64,000 nucleotides of DNA, from the NCBI GenBank assembly GCA_013398275.1, contig VZSE01002700.1, positions 578,603-642,602 of the forward strand. The letters are read 5' to 3'. This stretch comes from Promerops cafer. Taxonomy: Eukaryota > Chordata > Aves > Passeriformes > Nectariniidae. Below, piece after piece: positions 25,711 to 38,200 of the stretch (the first letter of the stretch is position 1; each line of letters starts with the position of its first letter). The notes beneath the pieces are model-generated. The model did no database searches, was not told where the DNA came from, and saw only the letters and a program-made list of their open reading frames with translations. The translations under genes were made by a program, and so were the position numbers.

Positions 25711-28312
25711 GCAGAAAGAATTATTTTTTTAAACAGCATTTTTGACATTCTCTTTTCAACCCATACCATTACCTAAGCAGTGTGTAGAAAATATAAACTT
25801 ATAGTGCATTCCAATTTATTACAGTGAGGCATTAAGGAGAGATAATGCTTTAGTATTAGAGAAGCAGGGAATTTAGAGAACTTCTAAATTCTGAGAGAAA
25901 GCATAAACAATTTAGGATACAGTTCAGTTTCAGGAGAGTTCTGGAAGTGCGGCTTTGAAAGAGATGGTATTTAAAATTATTCAGGAAGGAAGACTGCACA
26001 TCTAAGAGTTTTGGGAAGACTACAGAGTTTATGTGTTTCTCTAACCAAAGATCACAGACTTCAACTCTGTCTTTGACCAGAGTACCAGAGGAAAAACCAA
26101 CTTCAAGCAGAAGTGTAGTATGATCACATTAAGGGAATTTGAGGCCATGTAGAAGAATTTGGATAAACTCTGGGAGTAGAGCTCTGTATAATTACATTGT
26201 TCATGCTTGCTTATAGCTATATCTAAGGATGCCAGTGATCAAGTGAAAAAGTAGGAAATAAATAGTTTGCTATTTAAATATGTGCATATATGTTTATAGA
26301 TGCAAATGCTTAGAACTAGCCTAAGATATATATGTTTTCTCTCTTTCCTTAGCATCTGGTTAAACGTAATTATTCTGAAAAGTAATGCTTTTAATCTTCA
26401 CCTTGGCATCAAAGAAATACATAGAAGAGTTTTTTCACTAGCATTTTATTCTTGCTTTTCTTAAACCCCCTGTCTGTAACCTTTAAGCGAGGGTGTTCAA
26501 AACGACTCAGCAGATTGCTTCATGCTGCATGGCTTTTAACCTGTTTGTTTTAAACATGAATTATCTATAGCTTTTAATATTCCTGGCACATTTCCTTGTC
26601 TCTCAGCATGAAGTTCATTATCCTATGCAAGACAAATTAGCATAAAGACAGCCAATTTTAACTGAGCATCAGCCTGAAAAAACGGAGGGACTGAACTATC
26701 AGTTTCACACATGAGTCTGTGTCATGGAATGAGTCAGATAAGCTTTAGATGAGGATCAGCAGGCCAGCACTGATATTGTTCTTAGCAGTTCAGCAGCCAG
26801 GTTCAGTGACTTCAAAAAGATTGGGTCCTCACAAACAACTCTTCAGTGTAGCATCTTGCATAAAATCTGGGCAGAGCTTCTAGTTTTATTTTGTCCTAGC
26901 TTACATCTTGTTTCTCTGTCAAATCTAAGAGGTATATTAAAGAAAAAAATCATTAATGAGAATTTTAATAATGAAAATAAAAAAGTTGGTTTTATTTAAT
27001 TGAATTTAATTCCTTTCCAACACCAAATGAATATATTAGACAAGAAATCAGTCTGCTCAGTTAAGGGCTTGAATATGACAAAAAAGTATTTTCTGGGAAA
27101 AAACAGAGTTCCAGATATCTGAAAAAGTTTGTATATGAAACCATACAAATTGTAGGGTTATATTAGCTGTGCAAAAGCATACATTCTTTGTCTCCATGGA
27201 AATCCCTCCTATCTCCATCTGAGAGGGAAGGAACAGCTGGCAAAATCAAAGGCAGCATTATCTCTTCAAAATCAAGAACAATACACTGTGCACAATCAAC
27301 TTTCCTGGAAAGAAAAATGCTTGTTTGCTCAAAAGCTAATGAAGTGCACATGCCTCAAAATAACAACTGGGAAGTCAGAAAGTGCCCTAAGCTCTGCCAG
27401 CTCTGTCAGTGTCAAAATACAGGGCTCTCCCTTGACAGTAACTGTGAATACTATATAGATTGAACTATTAAAATAAAAAATGACTGATGCTTATTCAGAA
27501 TTCTCACAAAAGGCTGCCCTTGACACGGACAGCTTAAGGAATTCAGCTAATAAACTCACAGTGCCTTAGTTTAGCCAACTGAGAGCCAGAAGATGCTCCC
27601 CAAGTACCAAAAGGTTATAATTGAACCTTGGCAAGACATTTACTTCAAGTAAATAACCTCCCACTGGTCTACCCGCAGTGTTATCTGAAGGTACCTCGTG
27701 TATTGACAGCTGTCCAGCAATCTGGAATTACTGAAATTTTGGCAAAAGAGGTGTTCAAGTTTCTATGGTGGATGAGCAAATTAGAGGTGCTGAGCCAATA
27801 ACCCCTCCACAGTTTGACTTCTGTTGGGTGCTGGCATAATAAAAACAGACAATTTGGTTTTCACTATATCCTTTGGAAAATGAGATCACGTCTTATGTTT
27901 TCGTATTTCAAATACAAACTGCTAGAATGATACACAGGGAAAAAAACTCAAAAACTCTAGAAAGTGACACAGAAGCAGAATTTCTCATAGTCTGACCACA
28001 TAATTTACCCTTGTGTGCACAGGCTTCCCTAGCTGCAGAACTGCTTACCTGGAAAGATAATGTATCTAGAATTGAGAAGTAGATTTCAGTTTGCCCCTTC
28101 TAATGTTAGGTCTGGGCAAATCCCTGATATTAAATTCTACATCTTGGCACTATTTTATAAGGGACTGTTCAAGTCCTCCCTTACTGAGAAAATGGTAAGT
28201 GAAAGAGATTGGAGAAAGGGAGCAGAGTTTCAAAACCTATACTCTTTCAAATTCTCACCACAGGCACAATGAGATTGAGGGATTAATGGATGGACTGAAT
28301 TACAGAACTCTG

Positions 28313-28487
28313 GAAGCACAGAATCAGTCAGGTGGAAAGGGACTTCAGGAAGTCTATACTCCAAGATCCTGCTCAAGCAGGAGCAGCTCTGAGGTCAGAA
28401 ACTGTTGCTCAGATCTGCATTGAGCCTGATTTTGAAAACCTCCAAGAACAGAGTGGGAAAAATCTCTAAACTTGTTCCACCTGTAGT
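28313..28487 (-). mobile_element. CR1 LINE 3'-end fragment, diverged
   Basis: The + strand reads GCACAGAATCAGTCAGGTGGAAAGGGACTTC, then CTGCTCAAGCAGGAGCAG, TTGAGCCTGATTTTGAAAAC and CTCCAAGAACAGAGTGGG. This is the order of a CR1 3' end of the CTGCTCAAGC type in antisense. It is more diverged than the 9.3-kb copy. Confidence 0.8.
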
Positions 28488-31400
28488 TTTTACGTAAACA
28501 GTGATGAAGGACTGGACGAAGAGGTGAGCAACAGAAAATGTAAATGTTAGAGAAACATAATTTATTTATTTTGGTAATTTCAATGATTTTCTGATTTTTT
28601 CATCTTGACTGTATTGTCTGATTAAGGGGTTTGGTTTTCTTTGTGTTTGGCGCTTTTTTTTTTTTCTTTTTTGTTCTTCATTGAATTGTTGGGGGTTGAT
28701 TCTGTAACAAAGATGCCATTCTATAATACTGTAGGCAAAAGGCTCTTTGTCATAATAAATAAAAGTTCTATTGATATAAACTTTAACTCAGGACAAGAAA
28801 TCTTTATAAGGACACTATTAGCTTGCAGTTCAATGCAAGCAAAAAGAATGCATTTTAGCTTAAACGTTCATAAATTGTACCTATTAAAGAACTTCATTTT
28901 TTATGTGATATAATAAAAACTGTATTGCCATAAACACTGTGTTGCCACAACAATACCATCTGAGAAACTTAAATCTGTAAATCTTGACTGTTTCATGCTG
29001 TCTGGCATGTCTATAAACATTTTGTGCACTTTAACTTTTACAGGCTGTATTTAACAGATTATTGAAATCAAAACAAGTTTGTATGGAGGAAGCTGAAAAC
29101 CTTATGTGTATTTTTGCAGATTTGTTTGAGTTAAATATGCAGTACAAATCAATGCAATGTAAGAAAATGTAATGCATTGTTGAAAACAGCTCAACAGCTG
29201 AATTAAATGCCACAGTTTCCATACTTTTATTCTATAGAATATAAATTGAATATGGGACTATAGCACTGATACAAAGTGTTAAACTCTTAAGTTAATTGGG
29301 TCAAACAGAAGACCTTGAAACAGATGACAAAATTCCAGTTTTCATGCAGTTTATGACATTCAGCTTTATGTATTTGGAAGACTTCACTAAGGACCACAGT
29401 TGCATGTATCTGCAAGACTCTTGCTGGTTTTAGCCTGTTACTCTATGATGTGGTCATCCAAAATTGTGACATGGTGTTTTACATCCTTTTTGCAGTTTGT
29501 GTATATAATTGCATTGATTAACAAACCTTACTGAAGCCATGCTTTCATTAGTTGTGGGCTTTTTGAGGACTCACATTTTATGATTCCTCTGCCCATATGT
29601 GAAACTATCATATAAATAATAGAGGTCTGTGAAAGAATTACCAGTGACTTACATATCTCGTGTGCTGCAGTCCCACATCAGCCTCCAGTGTCCAAAGAAT
29701 TTCTTTGTAACTCATGTTATATTTAAAAGTTGAGACAATATTGAACTGAAAATAGACTTTATTATTCATTCAATGTAAAATTATCATGATATAAAGATGA
29801 TGAAATAATTATTCTTGCAGTATTGAAATGATGGGTAGAGAAGCCTGTTTGAAAGATTTTTTACATCAGTAGCTAACTGTGTCTAAAATGGATAGCATAG
29901 CAATGGTGCTATAACACAAAGGAGAGTTCAAACTGAAAGTGTCAAAAAGATACTATAAATTGAAGGGAGGATGAAAAGAGATAAGCAGAATAAGCAGAAG
30001 AAGTTTAAGGCTTTTCAAAATGATGACATGTTCTAGTTCATTGATCAACTATCCCCAAAATAGACACCTAAATAACGTGTGCTGGTAACCTACAGACTTT
30101 CAGAATACAACGTACAATTGCTTAGAAGGCAGTTTTGTAAATAAAGATTTTTTTTCTCCAGGAATAAAGAACTGCTTCTACACTAAATTCAGTTTATATA
30201 AATAAAAATGTATCATAGCATCAATATAAATACATAATAAATACATTTACAATATATTAACACAAAATAATAATACTATTTATTTTATTAAGTTATCAAA
30301 AATTTCTGTACATACCTCTTTTTTAAGAATTGATGTGACTAAACTAGTAAGTGTATTAGCTCTTTGGTTGTGACTACACTGTCTTCTGGCTTCCCCAGAA
30401 TGGTGTAAAAATATTTTCCATCTCTACTCCACTTATTATAAACACTGCAATATTTTAGAATGATAAGAGATTTAGTCCCTTAAGGTTTTCATTGTCTTAT
30501 CTATAAGCAGTTGCTGTATGAAAGTAAATAGACAAATGAGAAATTATCCAGTAGTGGGGTAAAAAATTAATTGAAAAAACTATATAGTTGTTCAGTAATT
30601 AGATATTTCTTAGGGAAGCAGAAGAAAATGTTTCTCTTCCTACAGACTCTTCTGATCCTTGGAATATGTTTGGTGGATAAAATAGTTGTCTGTGATGTTC
30701 CAATGATGTCTGAAGACAGATACATTTTGCTATCTCACTGCATGCCATAATGAAATTGAAACCTAACTTCGCCTCTAGTTTAATAATCCACCACAAGTTA
30801 TTAATTCAGATATCCTCTGCTCTTCACACAGGCTTTTTTTTTTTTTTTTTTTTTGAGATTTTTGCCAGTAACTGAATTTGATAAGGGTAAATAAAACTAC
30901 TTTTTTTCTGACAGGATGATTGTCTTTTAAAATGAACAAACATTAAAATGTTATGGTGAAATTCTGTCTAGAACAAAGTGTTCTCATGCAATAATTTTAG
31001 AGCAATACTTCTTCCATCTGGTTAATGGAATTCATAGTCTTTGGATTCAAACTGTTTTAATGAAAGAGCAATTGTCTAGGCAAACTCACTCATAAAAAGT
31101 TCTATTTTCACTGAAAGCAGGCTAGTTGAAATTTTGCAGTTCAACAGAATCCTCTTATCTGAAATTAGCTCAGTTATTTGCATACATACAGGCCACAGAT
31201 GGAAAGACGATTCAAAAATAAAAACACCATCTGCATTTGTCTTTAATGACAAGTTACATGGAAGTCTGAGATTCTCATTTTCAATAACTACATTGCAAAT
31301 TTTTTCACAAGATCTTCATAGTCCTCTTCTGGTTTGACCCTGCAAAAAATTACTATAAAACCTATCTATGTCAAAAATAATCAGAAGTGCTTATATATCT

Positions 31401-32080
31401 CTTGTTATTAGGGATGTAACAACATTTTCGTCATTAAACCATTTGGAATATGCCAGCATATCAACTCTGTAATGTATCTGCAAAATATTTTTTTTTTGTC
31501 AGTGGTTATACTCCTAAATATGAATGACATAAAATTTTCTGAAATTGCAGTCAATGACTTTGATAATCAATTACATGGGTCCATAACCTTGCCAGGGACA
31601 AAATATGAGACAATAGTAATATTTGTTTTGCAACATAATCACTGCAAGCTGAAGGCTCTATAAGGGCCCAAAATCGCTAGATGAGACTCTTAGAAGGGCT
31701 TAGAGTTTTCATTTACTCTGAGTCAGACACACAGGAGAAATTGTTGGTGAAATTGACAAGATGTTCTCAAGAAGTCAAAACAACAAAAACTTTACTGGCA
31801 ACTTCAGAAAATGAAATACGTTTGGTAAAAGATTTAGAGAAGCATTCAATCTACATAAAGCACTTCTCAAAGCATTCAGCACTTCAGCTCATTCAACTTA
31901 GGAACTCTAAGCCTGTCTGATATTAAGTTCCTAAAAACATTTTTCAAAACTCTGAGAAGAGTGAAACAGAAGAAGAAAAAGAAAGAAAAGATATAGAAAA
32001 TAACAAACATAACTACCATTCTTGTTTCCAATGTTGTTCCAGTGGTGTTCAGCTGATAGAAATTTTAAGAGGACATAGGG
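28488..32080. other. unique AT-rich DNA
   Basis: No gene or transposon is recognised. A poly(T) run lies at 30834-30854. The frames at 28641-28913, 31134-31337, 31472-31663 and 31681-31920 have no recognisable domain and AT-driven composition. Confidence 0.6.
30834..30854 (+). repeat. poly(T) tract
   Basis: A run of 21 T followed by GAG; simple sequence. Confidence 0.9.
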
Positions 32081-32234
32081 TCCTTCCTTCCTTCCTTCCT
32101 NNNNNNNNNNNNNNNNNNNNNNNNNNNNNNNNNNNNNNNNNNNNNNNNNNNNNNNNNNNNNNNNNNNNNNNNNNNNNNNNNNNNNNNNNNNNNNNNNNNN
32201 NNNNNNNNNNNNNNTCCTTCCTTCCTTCCTTCCT
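32081..32234 (+). repeat. (CCTT)n microsatellite with assembly gap
   Basis: TCCTTCCTTCCT repeats flank 114 undetermined bases (32101-32214) on both sides. The tract was probably too long or uniform to be resolved. The minus frame of 75 codons across it is mostly unknown residues and is not a gene. Confidence 0.95.
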
Positions 32235-32800
32235 CTTGGCAGACTTTTGCATCTTAAAATAATACTGTCTTTTCATATAGCCACTTATAGATACATCTCT
32301 GTTTGAACTGGATCATGAAGAGCAACCTGAAGAATTACGGTTGTTGTCTGGCCAGTATGACATGACGTGATGATAATTTTTCTCATTAAAACAACTGTAT
32401 TATTTCTGCATCATGTAGTTGTATATGGAATTGATGTGTCTTTGTACTAGTGGTGAATATTCACATTAAATGAAAGAGAAAGTTGAAAATCAATGGCATA
32501 AAGGGTTGTTGCATGTGGTGGCATACTTAAAAATGGAAGATAGTCTTGGAGCTCCTTTTTTAAATTCTATGTTGTTTTTCCTGTTGAGTAAGGAGAGAGA
32601 ACCTTGTTCCACTGGTAATATGTAACTCTTCTGGGTAATGGGAGCTGTAGGAATTAATTCTGATGTAACACTTAATGGTTTTCTATAATCCATTCATACT
32701 ACTACCATGTTCACTATCTTGTTTCAGTCACCTGATCTCAGACAATAGTTTTTAGTGTCCAGCAAATTTTAAAAATTCTTTAAGGAATCTGACCATCTAT
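32235..32800. other. unique DNA
   Basis: No gene or repeat recognised. The minus frame 32490-32693 shows no domain. Confidence 0.55.
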
Positions 32801-33209
32801 TGTAAGTTAACCCTGACTAAGCCACTCCCCCACTGACTGGCATGGAGGGAAGAATCTGAAGGGCAAAAGCGAGAAAACCTGTGCGTTGAGATGAAGACAG
32901 TTTATTAAGTAAGGCAAAAGCTGTGTACACAAGCAAAGCAAATCAAGGAATTGATTCACCACTTCCCATTAGCAGGCAGGTGTTCAGCCTTTTCCAGGAA
33001 AGCACCATCAAAGATCAGGGTGAAGAAGCAGGATACCACAGGGATCCATATGCTCTCTCTCTTTCCCCCTTCTCTGCTCACCTCTCCTCCTCTCTCTCTC
33101 TCCCCCCGCTTCTCCCTATTTCTTTCTATCTCTCTCTACCTCACAATACCTCTTAAATAACATCTGTACTATGGACTTTGGCATATCATCTCATTTGCAT
33201 CTTCATTCA
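32801..33209 (-). mobile_element. ERVL-like LTR, left part of a rearranged pair
   Basis: The + strand starts TGTAAGTTAACCCTGACTAAG and follows the antisense order of the family: CCACTCCCCCACTGACTGG, GAGATGAAGACAGTTTATTAAG, AAGGCAAAAGCTG, and CATTAGCAGGCAGGTGTTCAGC. It includes a CT-rich expansion (33052-33149) and reaches the TTTGGCATATCATCTCATTTG block. The 3' piece on the + strand is displaced to 33595. About 90 bp expected between the two pieces are missing. Confidence 0.75.
33052..33149 (+). repeat. CT-rich low-complexity region
   Basis: CTCTCT and CCTCTC-rich sequence within the LTR; the 77-codon and 69-codon + frames here are Ser/Leu/Pro artefacts. Confidence 0.85.
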
Positions 33210-33594
33210 GGCAGAGGCTTTTAGTATAATCAGGTCATAGAACATGCTTAGTGTACAAAGCTGGGGCAAAGAAGGAGGAACAGAGGGGGATGTTTTGACT
33301 GATGGCATTTTTCTTCCCAAATAACTGTTACATGTGATGGGTCCTGCTCTCCTGAAGATGGCTGAACACCTGCCTGCCCACGGGAAGAAGTGAATTCATT
33401 CTTTGTTTTGCTTTGCTTGTGTGTGAGGCTTTTGCTTTCCCTATTGAACTGTCTTTATCTCAATCCATGAGTTTTTCAGCTTGTACCCTTCAGATTCCAC
33501 TTTATGGAAGATTAACCCTTTGTGCCACTGGTCCTACCAGTGGGGGAGTGAGCTAGCAGCTGTGAGGGGCTTGGCTGCTGGCTAAACCACGACA
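33210..33594 (+). mobile_element. ERVL-like LTR in + orientation, 5'-truncated
   Basis: This ends exactly like the sense LTR (GGCTGCTGGCTAAACCACGACA, last base 33594). Upstream it contains CCCAAATAACTGTTACATG, GGCTGAACACCTGCCTGCCC, CTTTATCTCAATCCATGAG and GTGGGGGAGTGAGCTAGCAGC-like blocks. These are inverted counterparts of blocks in the 32801-33209 and 4327-4932 LTRs. The first roughly 220 bp expected of a full LTR are not recognisable. It sits inside, or between the halves of, a minus-strand LTR of the same family. Confidence 0.75.
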
Positions 33595-33668
33595 GAAGCA
33601 GAAAGGGCCTTGATGCTGAGTAAGCACTGCTCAACAACAACTAAATTAACCCTCTTTTACCACTGCTT
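33595..33668 (-). mobile_element. ERVL-like LTR, right remnant
   Basis: GAAGCAGAAAGGGCCTTGATGCTGAGTAAGCACTGCTCAACAACA matches in order the 4786-4840 part of the minus-strand LTR at 4.3-4.9 kb, directly after the inserted + LTR. The right boundary is approximate. Confidence 0.7.
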
Positions 33669-34210
33669 TTGTGACAAATACGAAGCATGAAGGTGAAAAA
33701 ATCCCACCCTGTTGGTTTTTTGGAGCACCGCATTTCTGACAATGAAACCATAGATTAATTCACCTTTTTGAGATGATGTCTGTGCCCTCAGGTAATGAAA
33801 TGAACATTCCAAGAAGTAGATAAAGAGCGGAGATGGCAAGTAAAAGAGTACAAACATTTTTTCTGCCTATTTGGTAATATACTTCTCAAAAATTTAATCA
33901 AACTGTTGCCTTGCTCTCCAGTAATCTTTTTTTGCAGCCATTTAATTACTTATATATCTGAAGTACTGTTTAATTTCTAAATATACACTTGTTTTAGAAA
34001 GTATTTGGGTATTATTAAATATTTGAGTATTAATTTTAATTTCTAATCAGTTCAATATGGATGACAAAAATTAAAAACAATTAATGTTTTGGATTATAGT
34101 GAAAATTTTCATAGAGATAATTGTGTGAAAGAAAACACATTTCAGTCCTTAAGCATTATCTAACAGCAACTGTTCCAAGTGCTAAATGCTGTGAATAGAA
34201 TCCAAAATTT
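33669..34210. other. unique DNA
   Basis: Nothing recognised. Confidence 0.5.
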
Positions 34211-34272
34211 AAATCACAGAATCAGAGAATAAGCTGAGTTGGAAAAAATCCACAAGGATCATCAAGTCAAAA
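34211..34272 (-). mobile_element. CR1 LINE terminal fragment
   Basis: AAATCACAGAATCAGAGAATAAGCTGAGTTGGAA, then CCACAAGGATCATCAAGTC: the last 60 bp or so of a CR1 of the same type as the copy at 40563, in antisense. Confidence 0.8.
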
Positions 34273-35157
34273 TAAACAAAAAAAGGCACATGTAAGGAAA
34301 AGCAATTGAAGAAATCTGTGAGGAAATACAAATAATTCTCTTAACCCATTGTTACAGTATTCACTTCAATCCCAAGGTTATCACCAGTGTTTGCATAGAG
34401 ATGCATGTCTAGTGGACTGCTAAGCACACTGGGCAGCAGCTACTGTGATTTAAAACACTAATGAATTCAGATGTTGACCTAATCATGCAGCATGATTGGC
34501 AGATAGCATATCTAAAAACATGATTACCACGGTATTGAACCAGAGCAAAGGAAGGAACTGTTCCAGTTAGATTTGCAGTTAAGCTGCCAATGTGAGCAAC
34601 AGAATGCACTCTCTATATAAAGACATGACTATGGAAGAAAGCGCTAGAAATGTTAATCTGAGTGATACAGCCCATCCAATAAAGCACACTCAAATTAAAT
34701 GAACAAATTATACAGCTACACCTTGAATATGCACCCTGACAAGATAGTTATGCTTATAACATTATCTGGAAAAATACTGAAAGATAAAGCTTGAAAAGAA
34801 AGATCAGACTCGGAGGAAAAATGTGCAGCAAAGAAAGGAATGTGAGGAAAAAATTACCTACACATCTCTAAGTAGATATCTTTGTGTATTATTGTGCTGA
34901 ACATAGGTGCAAAATCCCTCTTTGTTCAATATGTATATCCTTTCTTAATCTATCTAAAGTTGGGGGGCGGGGCGTTAGTTTTTTTTCTGTACCAAAACCA
35001 AGCTATTTTTCATATGAGAGGAAAAGGACAGTGAGTCAGAGGAAACCTTTTTCAATTATATTTAAGATACACTGTTAGTCCATGCAGCAAAATAAGGCAA
35101 GCAGGGGAAGACCTTAAATGGCCAAAGACACAGTATGGGCAGTCCTCATCCTCCCAC

Positions 35158-35292
35158 AAAACCCAAACAAATTAAAACCAAAGCAAAGTAAACCAAACCA
35201 AACCAAAAAAAAAAGAAAACCACAAACCAAAACAACAACAAAAAGAAACCAGAAAAACCCCACAAAACAAAACAACAACAAAAAAAAAAACG
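35158..35292 (+). repeat. A-rich low-complexity region
   Basis: AAACC and AACAAC units with A-runs; explains the 132-codon + frame that crosses it and the Phe/Leu-rich minus frame. Confidence 0.88.
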
Positions 35293-38200
35293 GAATAAAG
35301 CAGAAGCAAACAGACATTAAATACCACAAAACCCAAGGACAAATTCTTCTGAAGAATAAAAATTATCTAGCTATCATGTTCCCTGTATGGAAAGTGGAAT
35401 TTATTTCTGCAGGACAAAATGTTGGCATAACTGACATATATCTCCTGTGCTCCATTCAGCACAGCACACAGGAAACACTTCAAAGATTTTTTCCAGCATT
35501 CATTGAAGAAGGATGATTATTGCTGGAGAACCTATAAAAGGAAGAATGAAAACTGTGTTCAGGAAGTACCAATCTGACACCTACAGTATTTACTGTCGTT
35601 TCGGACCAGAGAGACAGACTGTAACTATAATTTTTGTGAGGCTTGTAAAGTCAGCTGATACTGATTTACTATTGATGGCCTACATTGGTCCAAATCTATT
35701 AATGCTATCTGAAAATATTGCCTTAAAGGGTTCAAGGGAGAAGCCCACAGCAGGAAAAGACAGAAACAAAGCCAAAAGAAAGCTATGCTTTCATCTCATA
35801 GAACCTTTATATTTATTTTCAATGTGACAAAATAAAACAAGCATGAAGATTTGGGTTAAAAATAAATTACAAATTCTTTTTTTTTTTTTTTTAGCATAAA
35901 TAATGTACATTGGTTGATGAAAGAAAAAAAACTTCTATTTACATGGAGCATGTGTCTCCACAAATAAGTGAACTTGTGTGAGAAGAAACTTTAGAAAATA
36001 AATTGTTCTTCACAAGTGCACATATCATTCTGAATTACCAGCACACTGTTAATCACCATGAAGATTGTTGTAAACAGTACAAAGTGATTATAAACGGACA
36101 AAGGAGAGCAACCATTTCAGAAGAGGCCCTAATGATCAAATCCATCTTAATATGGACATGTTCAACTCGTTTAGAAGATGTGAACACATGCTGGATACAT
36201 GGGAAGAATTATTACCCTGAACCTTCTGGCTAAAGTCTTGACAATACAGCCCAGCATTACAAAGGCATAAACAGAAAGTCTCTGTCAATTACACTCTTGT
36301 AAATGTCCTTAAAAAGGGTCAAAAAAGCTTCACAGGTATGCCACATAATAATTATGACTACTAATGGTATATTTGGGATGTAATTTTAATTTATGTCTCA
36401 TTAATACATATTCAAAAATTATGATAAATAACGCTGCAATTTACCAGTATAATATTAACCTTTAGTTACTGACTTTAGAACATCTGTTCTAAGGCAAATA
36501 ACCTGTCTCCAAATGAAGGCCTCCAGAGACACCAACAGGGAGTGTTCTGAGGGAATTTTGTGCCTAATGGCTCCCAGGATCAAAATGCAAAGCAAAGTAT
36601 TAAATATCTCCAAAATGTATTCACTTTTAATTAAAAATTCACAACTTTTCTGTAATCAATAACATCTGTAATCAGTAAAACCGATTAACTGAAATATTAT
36701 CAGATTTGGACGGCCAGGTCCTTTGTTAATTTCTATAACGGACCTAGGAAGGATTCATTTTCAGTGAAAACTTCCCCTACAGCATTGCCTCAGTAGCTTA
36801 ACTTGGCAGAAAATGCACAAAATCAGCAAAAGCAAAAAGAACATTGTAGCATTTGGGAAAGTAGAAAATGCTGCTTAACCAGCATCATTGCTGTGGCTGC
36901 CTGCAGGCCAGTTTAATTAGGCTACAATTCATATGCAAGAAAGTAGTTTTGTAATTACTGTCAAATGACCAAATCAATGTACAAAACCTAAGGAGGATTA
37001 TGCATCCCCAGTAATGAACCATACTGAAGCTGACTGGGATTTGTAAGCTGAGACACCTACTTGTCAAAAATCCCCAGTAAAATGTGTAAGAAAATAAATA
37101 TATGTATGCTCAGTTATTACACCATTTTAAAGAATACGACTCAGTTTGCTGGATTTAATTATGAATTTTTTATTAGATGCATATATTTATTTTTCTACCA
37201 AACAATGCAGACATATTTGTATGGATGGGAAAACACAGTTACCAATTTCCATTTTAAAAATAATATGCTTTTTTAGCAGAAAATTTATCAGAACTTTAAC
37301 ATTAAGGGTTGGGTGTAAACTGCCAGAACTAATGATGCAATTTTTGGTTATCTGCTTTAGTAGCAATATTAGATATTTTTAAGACACTCAAATTTACTCT
37401 TTTTTAAAAAGTTTAGTTAAGATGATACATATCTAGGCAACAAGAAGGTTTATTTCCCCTATACTTTAAATCAGTATGTTACTAAAATAAAGTTATTTAA
37501 TTAAATTAACAAAGAAGGATCATAGGATGAAGTTATTTTTCTGAATGTGGCTTATTGCCTCAGTGTCTGCATTTGAAATATTTGCCTAATATTTCTGATT
37601 ACCATATATTTAATTTATCAGAAAAAAAAAGTCAAACTTTAAAAAGTACGGATTAGACATAAAAGTAAATTTCATAAGAAGTCTTCCACTGGGTGTACTA
37701 GAGAACAAAATGAATCCTACTTCCTCTTTAAAAACCTGACATGAAGGGGTTGATCTGAAGAACATGAAAATGAAGCCCTGAGAAGGGCACATAGGTTTCC
37801 CTAAAGCAACTACATTTCTCGAGCTCTAGGCTTTTTTTCACTAAGCATGATTTTCCTGTGTCCCTGTTCTTAGACATCTGACTTGCAAATAATTAGATAC
37901 ATGAGCAGTGTTTCACTTAGAATCTATGCTATTTATGCCTACATTTATATGGAGAATTTGCCAGAGATTTCAATGGTATAGTAAGGTAGAATGGGAATTT
38001 GGAAGAACACTTAAAACACTTCTAGCTCAAAAGCAAGATTTTATTCCATTCTGTGAGATGTAAGAGCAAAATTATTAATTCCAAATAGTGTATATAAACA
38101 GAAATAGTAATCTAACACATACACATATACATGGATAGTTATCCTTTCATACTTAGAAAACGAAACATTCTCCACACAAAGCTTGAGATGCTGAAAACTT

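Larger units (their letters stand above)
23205..28312. other. unique AT-rich DNA with microsatellites
   Basis: It contains A/C-rich low complexity (23788-23930), a T-then-C tract (24541-24562) and an AAT/GATAAT repeat (25608-25710). Two short splice-bounded segments are flagged at 24194-24251 and from 25502. A 156-nt open, splice-bounded segment is flagged at 28039-28194. CNE-like segments lie near 26465-26720 and 27180-27460. No gene is called. Confidence 0.55.

Noticed and set aside
31681..31920. 79-codon + frame with a coiled-coil-like Lys/Glu/Leu composition
   Set aside because: No recognised family, no splice signals of note; likely chance in AT-rich DNA.
35118..35516. 132-codon + frame, the longest in the window
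   Set aside because: The first half is Lys/Gln/Asn repeats from an A-rich tract; the rest has no recognisable domain and no supporting splice or promoter context.
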